Origin: Sva-07 sp964651825
Lineage (GTDB): Bacteria; Actinomycetota; Acidimicrobiia; Acidimicrobiales; Ilumatobacteraceae
DNA: 64,000 bases
Direction of reading: 5' to 3'
Assembly: GCA_964651825.1 (NCBI GenBank)
Contig: CAZYWK010000001.1
Span: 90,669 to 154,668, forward strand
The translations under genes and the position numbers were made by a program. The stretch's first letter is position 1. Each line of letters opens with the position of its first letter. A model generated the notes under the pieces. That model saw only the letters and a list, made by a program, of their open reading frames with translations. It was not told the DNA's origin and searched no databases. Of the stretch, positions 40,396-49,053 are shown piece by piece.

Positions 40396-41615
40396 TGCAG
40401 CAACAGCTCGATCCGTTGCTCCCCGAGGCGCAGGTCGATCCCGACTCGCGCCCGGCCCTCGATTGGCCGACCGATCCGTGGGACCGCACCGATCAGACGG
40501 GCACCGTCGAGCGGTTGCGGCGCCAGAGCCGCCCGTTCAAGTGGGTCGTCTACACGGCGATGGTGCTCGGGATCGTGCTGATCATGATCGCCGGCGCCGT
40601 CGGTTGGTGGTACCTCGGAAAGATGAATCCGCAAGGTGCGCCCGGCGACGTGCAGAGCTTCACCGTTCAGGAGGACGACGACCTCGAGTCGATCTCCCAG
40701 CGCTTGTACGACGATGGGCTGATCAGCGACGTCGGCGTGTTCGAGTGGTACGTCGAACGCAACGGTGGCCTCGAGATCACGCCGGGCTACTACGAGATCC
40801 GCCCCGCCGACCACATGGGCAACGTGCTCGGCCGGCTGCGCACACCGCCGGGCCAGACCTACACCCAGGTGACGTTCCCGGAGGGCTTCACGATCGCCCG
40901 GATGGCCGACCGCCTCGACTCCACGGTCGACCGCATGACCGCGGATGCCTTCCTCGCGGCAGCGGCCGATCCGGCGATCCGCTCGCCGTTCCAGCCCGCC
41001 GGCGTCACCTCGCTCGAAGGGATGCTGTTCCCCGACACGTACCAGGTGTCGAACGCGGAGAGCGAAGCCCAGGTGATCACCCGGATGATCACCCTGATGG
41101 AACGCGTCGGGAGCCAGGAGGACATCGTCGCCCGGTCCGCGCAGCTGCAACGCACTCCGTACGAGATCCTCACCATCGCCTCGATGATCGAACGCGAAGC
41201 GGGTACCGACGCCGACCGCGCCAAGATCTCGGCCGTGATCTGGAACCGCCTCTACCTCGACATGGAGTTGGGAATCGACGCGACCGTCTACTACGGAGCG
41301 ACCCAGGCCGGGCTCGACACGACGCGTCCGTTCTCCGAGCTCCGCCAGATCCCGGGTCCGTACAACACCTACTTGAACAAGGGCTTGCCCGCGACGCCGA
41401 TCGCGAACCCTGGCCGGGCCTCGATCCAGGCCGCCCTCAATCCGGCACCGAACCCGGCAGTTGGCGATCCCATCTGTCTCGAGTTGCCGGCCGGCACGCC
41501 GTGTCTCTACCTGTACTACGTGCTCGCCGATGCCGACGGAAATCACGCTTTCTCGGCCACGCTCGAACAGCAGCAGGCGAACACCGACGCCGCGATCGCG
41601 GCTGGTGTGTTGTGA
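40380..41615 (+). CDS. mltG: Endolytic murein transglycosylase MltG
   Basis: A 411-residue YceG/MltG-family protein: a cytoplasmic N-terminus (1-50), one transmembrane helix (about 54-78, MVLGIVLIMIAGAVGWWYL) and an extracytoplasmic part with a LysM-like segment then the catalytic domain. The catalytic Glu lies in TIASMIEREAGTDADRAKIS, followed by VIWNRLYLDMELGIDATV. It cleaves nascent glycan strands and so sets their length during peptidoglycan synthesis. It overlaps ruvX and is 31 nt from aroE. Confidence 0.92.
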   Translation: MDRSLMQQQLDPLLPEAQVDPDSRPALDWPTDPWDRTDQTGTVERLRRQSRPFKWVVYTAMVLGIVLIMIAGAVGWWYLGKMNPQGAPGDVQSFTVQEDDDLESISQRLYDDGLISDVGVFEWYVERNGGLEITPGYYEIRPADHMGNVLGRLRTPPGQTYTQVTFPEGFTIARMADRLDSTVDRMTADAFLAAAADPAIRSPFQPAGVTSLEGMLFPDTYQVSNAESEAQVITRMITLMERVGSQEDIVARSAQLQRTPYEILTIASMIEREAGTDADRAKISAVIWNRLYLDMELGIDATVYYGATQAGLDTTRPFSELRQIPGPYNTYLNKGLPATPIANPGRASIQAALNPAPNPAVGDPICLELPAGTPCLYLYYVLADADGNHAFSATLEQQQANTDAAIAAGVL

Positions 41616-41646
41616 GCTTCCGGCGAGCCGTCCGCGGCGTTTCTCC

Positions 41647-42480
41647 GTGAACGGAGGGCTCGCGGTCCTGATCGGATCACCGGTCGCTCACAGCTTGTCG
41701 CCGGCGATCCACCGGGCGGGGTTCGCGGCGGCCGGGGTCGACTGGGCCTATGCCGCGCTCGATGTCGCCGAGGGTCGCGGTGCGGAGGCGGTCGAGGCGA
41801 TGCGGCTGCTCGGCATCGCCGGCATGTCGGTGACGATGCCCCACAAGACCGCCGTCGCCGACGCCGTCGACCGCCTCGAACCGGCGGCACGCTCGCTGCG
41901 ATCGGTCAACACGGTGGCCTGGGACGGCGACCACCTCGTCGGGTCGAGCACCGACGGCGCCGGGTTCATCGCCTCGCTCGCCGAGGTCGGCATCGACATC
42001 GCCGACGCCCGGGTCGCGGTGATCGGCGCCGGGGGCGCTGCCCGGTCGGTGATCGACGCGCTCGGGCGCGCCGGCACGGCCGACATCACCGTGCTCAACC
42101 GGTCACACGACGCCGCGGAACGCGCGGCTCAGCTCGCCACCGCGGCCTCGGTCGGGATCGTCAGTGACGTGACGCGGGCCGACATCGTGGTGAACGCGAC
42201 GAGCGTCGGGATGGGCGTGGTGCCTTCCGGAGCGACGGCGGACGATCTGCCGTGCGCGCCCGACCTGCTCCGGCCCGAACAGGTCGTCGTCGATCTCGTC
42301 TACCACCCGCTGCGCACCGCGTGGCTCGACGCCGCCGAGCACGTGGTCGGCGCCCGCACCATCGACGGCCTCGGCATGCTGATCCACCAGGCCGCGCTCC
42401 AGCAGCGACGCTGGCTCGGCCACGACCCCGACGTCGCCGTCATGCGCGCCGCCGCCGAAGCCGAGCTGCTCACCCGCTGA
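41647..42480 (+). CDS. aroE: Shikimate dehydrogenase
   Basis: A 277-residue shikimate 5-dehydrogenase. The shikimate site is GSPVAHSLSPAIHR, with the catalytic Lys in SVTMPHKTAVAD and the Asp in STDGAGF. The NADP domain has GAGGAARSVI and LNRSHDAAERA. The C-terminus DGLGMLIHQAALQ is typical. It reduces 3-dehydroshikimate to shikimate. It starts a run of aromatic genes, but aroC has its own promoter box. Confidence 0.92.
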   Translation: MNGGLAVLIGSPVAHSLSPAIHRAGFAAAGVDWAYAALDVAEGRGAEAVEAMRLLGIAGMSVTMPHKTAVADAVDRLEPAARSLRSVNTVAWDGDHLVGSSTDGAGFIASLAEVGIDIADARVAVIGAGGAARSVIDALGRAGTADITVLNRSHDAAERAAQLATAASVGIVSDVTRADIVVNATSVGMGVVPSGATADDLPCAPDLLRPEQVVVDLVYHPLRTAWLDAAEHVVGARTIDGLGMLIHQAALQQRRWLGHDPDVAVMRAAAEAELLTR

Positions 42481-42515
42481 CCCCAACCCCCTCCGCCGGC
42501 AGCACGCCCCGCCGG

Positions 42516-42521
42516 TAGCCT
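42516..42521 (+). promoter_or_regulatory. -10 box of aroC operon (leaderless)
   Basis: TAGCCT ends 7 nt before the aroC ATG. It is the same hexamer as in front of the rhodanese gene and guaB1. Confidence 0.5.
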
Positions 42522-42528
42522 TGATGCG

Positions 42529-43695
42529 ATGCTTCGGTACCTGACAGCGGGTGAATCCCACGGCCAAGCCCTGGTCGTCGTGATCGAAGGGCTGCCCGCG
42601 GGGCTCGAGGTCACCGTCGACCAGATCCAGGCCGAGATGGCCCGGCGGCGGCTCGGGTACGGCCGTGGGCCCCGCCAGCGCTTCGAGCAGGACGAACTGA
42701 CGCTGATCGGCGGCGTCCGTCACGGACGCACGATCGGCTCACCGATCGCCATCGAGATCAAGAACAGCGAGTGGTTCCGCAGCGACAAGTGGCACGAGGA
42801 GATGAGCCCGGCCCCGGGGGCCACGAAGGATCCGCTCACCCAGGTGCGGCCCGGCCACGCCGACCTCGCCGGGATGCAGAAGTACGGGTTCACCGACGCC
42901 CGTGACGTGCTCGAACGGGCGAGCGCCCGCGAAACCGCGGCTCGGGTCGCGGCTGGAGCGGTCGCCAAGCTGCTGCTGAAGCCGCTCGGCATCGACATCA
43001 TCTCCCACGTCATCCAGATGGGCGCGGCCACCGTGCCCGCGGACGCGCCGCGGCCGACGCCCGAACAACTTTGCCGGGTCGACGAGAACCAGGTGCGCTG
43101 CTTCGACCTCGACGCCAGCGAGGCGATGATCGCCGAGATCAAGGCGGCGTCGAAGGACGGCGACTCGCTCGGCGGTGTGGTCGAGGTGCTCGGCTTCGGC
43201 ATCCCGGTCGGCCTCGGCAGCCACGTCCACTGGGACCGTAAGCTCGACGCCCAACTCGCCCAGGCAGTGATGAGCATCCAGGCCGTCAAGGGCGTGGAGA
43301 TCGGCGACGGGTTCGAGGTCGCCGGCCGGCGGGGGAGCGTCGCCCACGACCCGATCCGGTGGGACGCCGACGCCAACGAGTACCGCCGCGACAGCACCCT
43401 GGCCGGTGGCACCGAAGGTGGGATCTCCACCGGCGAGCTCCTCGTGGTGCGGGCAGCGATGAAGCCGCTGGCCACGCTCAACAAGCCCACTCTGGAGACG
43501 GTCGACACCGCGACGAAGGAAACGGCGGTGTCGTTCAAGGAGCGCACCGACGTCACGGCCGTTCCGGCGATGGGCGTCGTCGCCGAAACCATGGTGGCCC
43601 TCGTGGTGGCCGCCGAGGCCCAGCGGAAGTTCGGCGGCGACTCGGTCGACGAGTTCGTGCGCAACGCGGCCGCGTTCCGCGCCACCCTGCCGTGA
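42529..43695 (+). CDS. aroC: Chorismate synthase
   Basis: A 388-residue chorismate synthase. It has the N-terminal signature LRYLTAGESHGQAL, the RRLGYGRGPRQRFEQDE FMN/EPSP region, and the AVPAMGVVAETMVALV block near the C-terminus. It converts EPSP to chorismate with reduced FMN as cofactor. It overlaps aroK by 4 nt (GTGA) and is the first of the coupled block aroC-aroK-aroB-pepQ. Confidence 0.96.
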   Translation: MLRYLTAGESHGQALVVVIEGLPAGLEVTVDQIQAEMARRRLGYGRGPRQRFEQDELTLIGGVRHGRTIGSPIAIEIKNSEWFRSDKWHEEMSPAPGATKDPLTQVRPGHADLAGMQKYGFTDARDVLERASARETAARVAAGAVAKLLLKPLGIDIISHVIQMGAATVPADAPRPTPEQLCRVDENQVRCFDLDASEAMIAEIKAASKDGDSLGGVVEVLGFGIPVGLGSHVHWDRKLDAQLAQAVMSIQAVKGVEIGDGFEVAGRRGSVAHDPIRWDADANEYRRDSTLAGGTEGGISTGELLVVRAAMKPLATLNKPTLETVDTATKETAVSFKERTDVTAVPAMGVVAETMVALVVAAEAQRKFGGDSVDEFVRNAAAFRATLP

Positions 43696-44249
43696 ACACG
43701 GCGGCGGCGGCGGGCACGCCGGCCGACCCCACGTGTACCGACGACCGCCACATCGTGCTCGTGGGCATGATGGGTGCTGGAAAATCGTCGGTCGGTCGGG
43801 CGCTGGCGGCAAAGCTCGATCGCCCGCTGCTCGATTCCGACGATCTGGTCGAGGCCCAGACCGGGCGTACCGTCCGCCACATCTTCCAGGACGATGGCGA
43901 GGCGGAGTACCGGCGCATCGAGAGCGAGGTCTTGCGCGGCATCCTGGCCGAGCCGACACCCAGCGTCGTGGCCGCGGCGGGAGGGATCGTGCTCAGCGCC
44001 GACAACAGGGCCGCGTTGCGAGCGTCGAGGTGCCAGGTGGTCTGGCTGCTCGCCGACGTCGACGTGCTCGTCCAGCGCGTGCGCCACGGCGGCCATCGAC
44101 CGTTGCTCGACGACGACCCGGAGGGCACACTGCGCAGGATGTTCGACGATCGCGAGGCGCTCTACCGTGAGGTGGCCGATGCCATCGTGTCGGTCGACAA
44201 CCGTTCCGTCAACGACGTCGCTCAGGCGGTGCTGCGATGCTGCGGGTGA
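43692..44249 (+). CDS. aroK: Shikimate kinase
   Basis: A 185-residue shikimate kinase with P-loop VGMMGAGKSS, shikimate-binding LLDSDDLVEAQTG, and the AAAGGIVLS Gly loop. The LID region is HGGHRPLLDDDPE. It phosphorylates shikimate with ATP. About 18 N-terminal residues precede the fold (VNTAAAAGTPADPTCTDD), which is a longer lead than usual; a later start is possible, but the GTG overlap with aroC fits. It overlaps aroB by 13 nt. Confidence 0.93.
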   Translation: MNTAAAAGTPADPTCTDDRHIVLVGMMGAGKSSVGRALAAKLDRPLLDSDDLVEAQTGRTVRHIFQDDGEAEYRRIESEVLRGILAEPTPSVVAAAGGIVLSADNRAALRASRCQVVWLLADVDVLVQRVRHGGHRPLLDDDPEGTLRRMFDDREALYREVADAIVSVDNRSVNDVAQAVLRCCG

Positions 44250-45256
44250 AGGTTCCGCTCGACCCGTCCTACGAGGTGGTGGTCGGTCGTGACGCGATCG
44301 GCGAGCTGGCGTCCGTGGTCCCTGCCGCGGCCCGGCGGGCGGCGATGGTGACCCAACCAGGGCTCGAGCTCGCCGGCGAGGTGCGGGCCGCCCTGGGTGA
44401 TCTGGCCGTCGAGACCTACGAGATCGGCACGACCGAGCAGGACAAGTCACTCGCCACGATCGAGACGCTCACACGGGCGTTTGCTCGCCAGGGGCTGACC
44501 CGTCACGACCTGGTGATCGGTGTCGGGGGCGGGCTCGTCACCGATGTCGCCGGCTTCGCCGCCGCGAGCTGGCACCGCGGGACGCCGGTCGTACACGTGG
44601 CGACCACGTTGCTCGGCATGATCGACGCCGCGGTCGGTGGCAAGACGGCCGTCAACCTGCCCGAGGGAAAGAATCTGGTCGGGGCGTTCTGGCAGCCGTC
44701 CGGCGTGATCTGCGACCTGGTGGCGCTCGACACGCTCCCACCACGGGAGCTCCGCTGCGGGCTGGGCGAAATGGCCAAGTACCACTTCCTCACGGGCGAC
44801 GACCTGCTCTCCATGAGTCTCGACGAACGGATCGCCCGCTGCATCGAGATCAAGGCCGACGTCGTCGCCTCCGACGAGCGCGAAGGTGGTCGCCGGGCGC
44901 TGCTCAACTACGGGCACACGCTCGCCCACGCGCTGGAGATCGCCACCCGCCACGACCTTGCCCATGGCGAGGCGGTTGCGGTGGGCCTGGTGTTCGCCGC
45001 CGAGCTGGCGCTCGAGCTCGGTCGGATCGACCAGACGCGCGTCGACGAGCATCGCCGGGTCGTCGCCGGCGAATACGACCTGATGACCGCGCCTCCTCCC
45101 GGGCTCGATGCCGGCGAACTGCTCTCGCTGATGCGCCGCGACAAGAAGGCGCTCGAGGGGTTGACGTTCGTGCTCGACGGGCCGCAAGGTGTCGACGTGG
45201 TCAACGAAGTCGACGAGCGCGCGGTACGGGCCGTGCTCGACCGGACGATCTCGTGA
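44237..45256 (+). CDS. aroB: 3-Dehydroquinate synthase
   Basis: A 339-residue dehydroquinate synthase. The NAD-binding GVGGGLVTDVAGFAAASWHRG, THVATTLLGMIDAAVGGKTAVN-type block and the metal-site GHTLAHALE are clear, with DEREGGRR upstream. It turns DAHP into 3-dehydroquinate. Order aroC-aroK-aroB is typical of actinobacteria. It overlaps pepQ by 4 nt. Confidence 0.95.
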   Translation: MLRVKVPLDPSYEVVVGRDAIGELASVVPAAARRAAMVTQPGLELAGEVRAALGDLAVETYEIGTTEQDKSLATIETLTRAFARQGLTRHDLVIGVGGGLVTDVAGFAAASWHRGTPVVHVATTLLGMIDAAVGGKTAVNLPEGKNLVGAFWQPSGVICDLVALDTLPPRELRCGLGEMAKYHFLTGDDLLSMSLDERIARCIEIKADVVASDEREGGRRALLNYGHTLAHALEIATRHDLAHGEAVAVGLVFAAELALELGRIDQTRVDEHRRVVAGEYDLMTAPPPGLDAGELLSLMRRDKKALEGLTFVLDGPQGVDVVNEVDERAVRAVLDRTIS

Positions 45257-46383
45257 GCCGCGAGGCGGTGTTCGACAGGGCGGAGCTGCCGCCGATCGAT
45301 CACGGCCGCCGCGTGACGCTGGCCCAGGAATCGCTTCGGTCGGGCGAGCTCGGCTGCGACGCCCTCCTGATCACGAACCTGATCGAGGTCCGCTGGCTGA
45401 CCGGCTTCACCGGTTCGAACGGCTGGGCGGTCGTGACCCCCGACGACATCGTGCTCGGCACCGACGGACGCTACGGCGACCGGGCTCGCGCGGAGAGCGC
45501 TGGCAGCGGTGCGACGGTCGTCGTGGAGGCCTCGCGGCCGCGGCTGGCCGAGCGCATGATCGAGGCGCTCGCGGGTGTCGACCGGATCGGTCTCGACCCC
45601 ACCACCACGCCGCAGTCCGAGTGGACGCGGCTCGCCACCGATCTCCCACTCGTGCCGCAGCCGTCCGCGATCGGACGGTGGCGGGAGGTCAAGGATCCGG
45701 CCGAGATCGCCCGCATGGCGGCGGCCGCGGCGGCCGCCGACGCCGCGCTCGGCGTCGTCGAGCCGTTGCTCTTGGGCACCGTCGACGCGCCGGCGAGCGA
45801 AGCCGACGTGCGCAACGAGCTCGAGTACCGCATGCGCCGATTCGGCGCCGACGACCGCAGCTACGAGACGATCGTCGCCGCCGGACCCGACCACGCGGCC
45901 CGCCCACACCACGAACCGACCGACCGCATCATCGCCGAGGGCGACACGGTGATCATCGACGTCGGCGCGCTCGTCGACGGATACCACTCCGACATGACCC
46001 GGTCGTACGTGATCGGCGAGCCGACCGCGGAGCAGCGGGAGTTGTACGAACTCGTGTCGCAGGCGCAGCACGCCGGCATCGCCGCCGTGACCGCCGATGT
46101 CGCGGCCAGCCAGGTCGACCGGGCCAGCCGCGACGTGTTCGACGAGGCCGGACGGGGCGACTGGTACCTGCACGGGACCGGCCACGGTGTCGGGCTCGAG
46201 ATCCACGAACGACCGTTCCACTCGCTCACCTCCGATGACGTGATCCGCGCCGGCAACGTGGTGACCGTCGAACCCGGCCTCTATCGTGTCGGCCTCGGTG
46301 GCTTCCGGATCGAGGACCTCCTCGTCGTCACCGAGCACGGTACGCAACGACTGACCCACGCGCCAGAGCGGCCGTTCCACTGA
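45253..46383 (+). CDS. pepQ: Xaa-Pro aminopeptidase/dipeptidase (M24B)
   Basis: A 376-residue M24 metallopeptidase with the pita-bread domain at about residues 150-365. The five metal ligands can be read: IIDVGALVDGYHSDMTR (two Asp), GTGHGVGLEIHE (His, Glu region) and FRIEDLL (Glu). The N-terminal creatinase-like domain has LLITNLIEVRWLTGFTGSN. It hydrolyses peptides with proline in the second position. Its place between aroB and efp is widely conserved. Confidence 0.9.
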   Translation: MSREAVFDRAELPPIDHGRRVTLAQESLRSGELGCDALLITNLIEVRWLTGFTGSNGWAVVTPDDIVLGTDGRYGDRARAESAGSGATVVVEASRPRLAERMIEALAGVDRIGLDPTTTPQSEWTRLATDLPLVPQPSAIGRWREVKDPAEIARMAAAAAAADAALGVVEPLLLGTVDAPASEADVRNELEYRMRRFGADDRSYETIVAAGPDHAARPHHEPTDRIIAEGDTVIIDVGALVDGYHSDMTRSYVIGEPTAEQRELYELVSQAQHAGIAAVTADVAASQVDRASRDVFDEAGRGDWYLHGTGHGVGLEIHERPFHSLTSDDVIRAGNVVTVEPGLYRVGLGGFRIEDLLVVTEHGTQRLTHAPERPFH

Positions 46384-46419
46384 CCACCCGACCCACAGCA
46401 GCCGACCAAGGACCAAAAG

Positions 46420-46983
46420 ATGCCCCAGATCTCCGTCAACGACCTCAGGAACGGGATCACCCTCGAACTCGACAACGGCCTGTTCCAGGTCGTCGAGTTC
46501 CAGCACGTCAAACCCGGCAAGGGCGGCGCCTTCGTGCGCACGAAGATCCGCAACGTGCGCAACGGGTCGGTCATCGACAAGACGTTCAACGCCGGCATCA
46601 AGGTCGAACAGGCCATCGTCGACCGCCAGGACATGCAGTTCCTGTACAAGGACGGCGACGACTACGTGTTCATGAACACGAGCACCTACGACCAGATGAA
46701 CGTGGCCCAGGCATCGCTCGGCGACGCGGCCGACTACCTGACCGAGCAGATGGTCGCTCAGATCGCGCTCTACCAGGGCGAGATCATCGGCGTCGAGATC
46801 CCGGCCTCGGTCGAGCTCACCATCGCCCAGACCGAACCGGGGGTGCAGGGCGACCGTGTGTCCGGCGCCCGGAAGCCGGCGACGCTCGAGACCGGCAAGG
46901 TGCTCCAGGTGCCGCTGTTCGTCGAGGTCGGCGACAAGGTCAAGGTCGACACCCGCACCGGCGACTACATCACCCGCGTCTGA
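46420..46983 (+). CDS. efp: Elongation factor P
   Basis: A 187-residue EF-P with three beta-barrel domains. The loop that reaches the peptidyl-transferase centre is HVKPGKGGAFVRT, with Lys34 at the position modified in E. coli. EF-P frees ribosomes stalled at polyproline stretches. No epmA/B or earP gene is near, so Lys34 may stay unmodified. The AAGGA ribosome-binding site lies 8 nt before the ATG. Confidence 0.95.
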   Translation: MPQISVNDLRNGITLELDNGLFQVVEFQHVKPGKGGAFVRTKIRNVRNGSVIDKTFNAGIKVEQAIVDRQDMQFLYKDGDDYVFMNTSTYDQMNVAQASLGDAADYLTEQMVAQIALYQGEIIGVEIPASVELTIAQTEPGVQGDRVSGARKPATLETGKVLQVPLFVEVGDKVKVDTRTGDYITRV

Positions 46984-46991
46984 TCTCGTCG

Positions 46992-47399
46992 ATGCCCTCG
47001 ATCCCCCGTCCCGACGAGCGTTCCGACGCGCGCGAGCGCGCCCTCTACCTCTTGTACGAGGCCGAGTCGAAGGGCATCGCGCCCGCTGACGCGTTGGCGC
47101 TCCAGGTCCTCGAACCCGATGCGCTCACGAGCGAGTTGGTGTCCGGCGTCGGAGTGCATCGTGAGCGGCTCGACGCCGCGATCGCCGGCCGGGCCAAGGG
47201 CTGGACGCTGGAACGGATGCCGGTCATCGATCTCAACGTGCTGCGCATCGCCTCCTACGAGCTGGCGGAACGCCCTGACGTGCCGGTGGCGGTCGTGCTC
47301 GACGAAGCGGTCGAGCTGGCGAAGCGATTCTCCACCGACGACAGCGGACGCTTCGTGAACGGTGTGCTGTCGGCGCTCGTGGGCGACCTGCGAACATAG
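46992..47399 (+). CDS. nusB: Transcription antitermination factor NusB
   Basis: A 135-residue all-helical NusB. It has the ARERALYLLYEAESKG N-terminal helix, the WTLERMPVIDLNVLRIASYEL core motif and the RFVNGVLSAL C-terminal helix. With NusE (S10) it binds boxA in rRNA leaders and supports antitermination. It sits 8 nt after efp, the usual pairing. Confidence 0.93.
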   Translation: MPSIPRPDERSDARERALYLLYEAESKGIAPADALALQVLEPDALTSELVSGVGVHRERLDAAIAGRAKGWTLERMPVIDLNVLRIASYELAERPDVPVAVVLDEAVELAKRFSTDDSGRFVNGVLSALVGDLRT

Positions 47400-47405
47400 G
47401 GCTCG

Positions 47406-48968
47406 ATGCTCGAAGGACTCGTCGACGCGGAGGGCGCCGAGTCGGGAGGAAGTGACGCCGCAGCGCACGGCGCGGCGGACGACGCTGCGGCCCCGATCGC
47501 CTCCTGGCGGAGGCCGAGCGCCGCGCTGGCGATCGTCCTCCTCGCGGTCGCGATCTACACCTGGTACTACACGCAGCGCTCGCTGAACATGCACCACGCC
47601 CTGGGCACGTCGAGCTACGACTCGGCGCTCTACGACCAGGGCATGTGGCTGCTCTCGCGGTTCGAGGCGCCGTTCAGCACGCTGATGGGACGCAACCTGT
47701 TCGGCGACCACACGTCGTTCGTGCTGCTCTTCCTCGTGCCGTTCTACTGGGTGTTCCCGAGCTCGGGGATCATGTTCTTCGCCCAGTCGCTGGCCATCGG
47801 CGCCGGCGCCATCCCGGTGTTCCTCGCCGGGCGGCGCCGTCTCGGTTCGGAGTGGTTCGCCGTGGTCGGAGCGGCGGCCTACCTGCTCCACCCGGCGGTC
47901 GGCTGGACGAATCTGGAGAACTTCCATCCGGACTCGTTCCTCGGCCTGTTCGTCGGCGTCGCCATCTACGCGGCGCTCGAGTCGAAGTGGCGGCTCTATG
48001 TCACCTTCGTCGTGCTGTCACTGCTGGTGAAGGAGGACGCCTCGCTCGTGCTCGTGCCGCTCGGGGTGTGGGTGGCGATCAAGCGCGATCGACGCATCGG
48101 CCTCCTGACGATCGGCGGCAGCGTCGCGTTCATGCTCGCCGCGATGTACCTCGTGATGCGCAACCTGATCGGCGTGCCGACACGCAACGGTTGGCGCATC
48201 CCGTTCGGCGGTCCGCGGGGCGTGATCGACACGGCGATCACCAACCCGACCCAGCTCGTCGACTACCTGACGAGCGAGGACCGACCGTGGTACCTGTGGC
48301 AGATGACGGCGCCGTTCGCCTGGCTGTTCCTGCGCCGGCCCAGTGTCGCCGCGATCAGCGCGCTCGTGCTGTTCACCAACATCTTGAGCACGTTCTGGTA
48401 CCAGCACCAGATCGAGTACCACTACAGCCTGATCGCAGTCCCGGCGCTGGCCATCGGCACCGTGTACGCGATCGGCGCGGTGCGCGAACGGGTCGAGTGG
48501 TCGGGTCGGCAGGTCCCACTCCGCGGTCTGGCGACCGGTGCGCTCGGTGTCGTCACGTTCGCCACCGCCTGCCTGTGGTCGCCGGTGCCGTGGGGCGCCC
48601 AGCCGCAGTTCTACGGCGACCCGGACCGGCCCGAGGCGGCCGATGCACGCGAGCTGATGGCCGAGATCCCCGGCGATGCCGTCGTGTCCGCGCACTATCG
48701 GATCACGCCACACCTGGCCTACCGCGACGAGATCTACCAGTTCCCCACACCGTTCCGGGTCGTGTTGTACGGTCCAGACACGTCGCTCGAGAACACCCGC
48801 CTCGACGATCGTGCCGAGCGCGTCGAGTACGTGATGATCCCGACCGCGCAGGACGCCCAGCTCCAAGCCGACTGGGCCGCCATCGCCCCCGCCTTCACCC
48901 TCGTCGACTCCAACGACCACTGGCTCCTCTACCAACGCGACCCGGAGGTACCCCTGCCGCCGTCCTGA
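47406..48968 (+). CDS. DUF2079 family polytopic membrane protein
   Basis: A 520-residue membrane protein: a polar N-terminus (1-35), about 9-10 hydrophobic helices up to residue ~395, then a soluble C-terminal part. The segment SYDSALYDQGMW early on and HFHPD-type NLENFHPDSFLGLFVGVAIY mark the DUF2079 family, which resembles GT-C glycosyltransferases. The Asp/His residues in extracytoplasmic loop 1 (YDSALYDQ, GDHTS) may be catalytic. A lipid-linked sugar donor would be expected by analogy, but this is inference. It starts 6 nt after nusB. Confidence 0.8.
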   Translation: MLEGLVDAEGAESGGSDAAAHGAADDAAAPIASWRRPSAALAIVLLAVAIYTWYYTQRSLNMHHALGTSSYDSALYDQGMWLLSRFEAPFSTLMGRNLFGDHTSFVLLFLVPFYWVFPSSGIMFFAQSLAIGAGAIPVFLAGRRRLGSEWFAVVGAAAYLLHPAVGWTNLENFHPDSFLGLFVGVAIYAALESKWRLYVTFVVLSLLVKEDASLVLVPLGVWVAIKRDRRIGLLTIGGSVAFMLAAMYLVMRNLIGVPTRNGWRIPFGGPRGVIDTAITNPTQLVDYLTSEDRPWYLWQMTAPFAWLFLRRPSVAAISALVLFTNILSTFWYQHQIEYHYSLIAVPALAIGTVYAIGAVRERVEWSGRQVPLRGLATGALGVVTFATACLWSPVPWGAQPQFYGDPDRPEAADARELMAEIPGDAVVSAHYRITPHLAYRDEIYQFPTPFRVVLYGPDTSLENTRLDDRAERVEYVMIPTAQDAQLQADWAAIAPAFTLVDSNDHWLLYQRDPEVPLPPS

Positions 48969-48975
48969 TCGGCTG

Positions 48976-49044
48976 ACCCCGTGCGTTCTGGCCCCGTCCC
49001 CAAACGAACGACCCGTGCGTTCTGGCCCCGTCCCCAAACGAACG
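48976..49044. repeat. Interspersed short repeat, two tandem units (copy C)
   Basis: Two units (48976-49010 and 49011-49044) read ACCCCGTGCGTTCTGGCCCC or close, then GTCCCCAAACGAACG. They differ from the units at 39858-39926 at a few positions. They lie between the ends of two convergent genes. Confidence 0.9.
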
Positions 49045-49053
49045 AGGTGGCGT

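Noticed and set aside
36354..41546. A minus-strand open frame of about 1730 codons
   Set aside because: Only the last 257 codons (36354-37127) read like a protein. The rest lies opposite alaS, ruvX and mltG and is a His/Arg/Asp-rich by-product of high-GC codon use.
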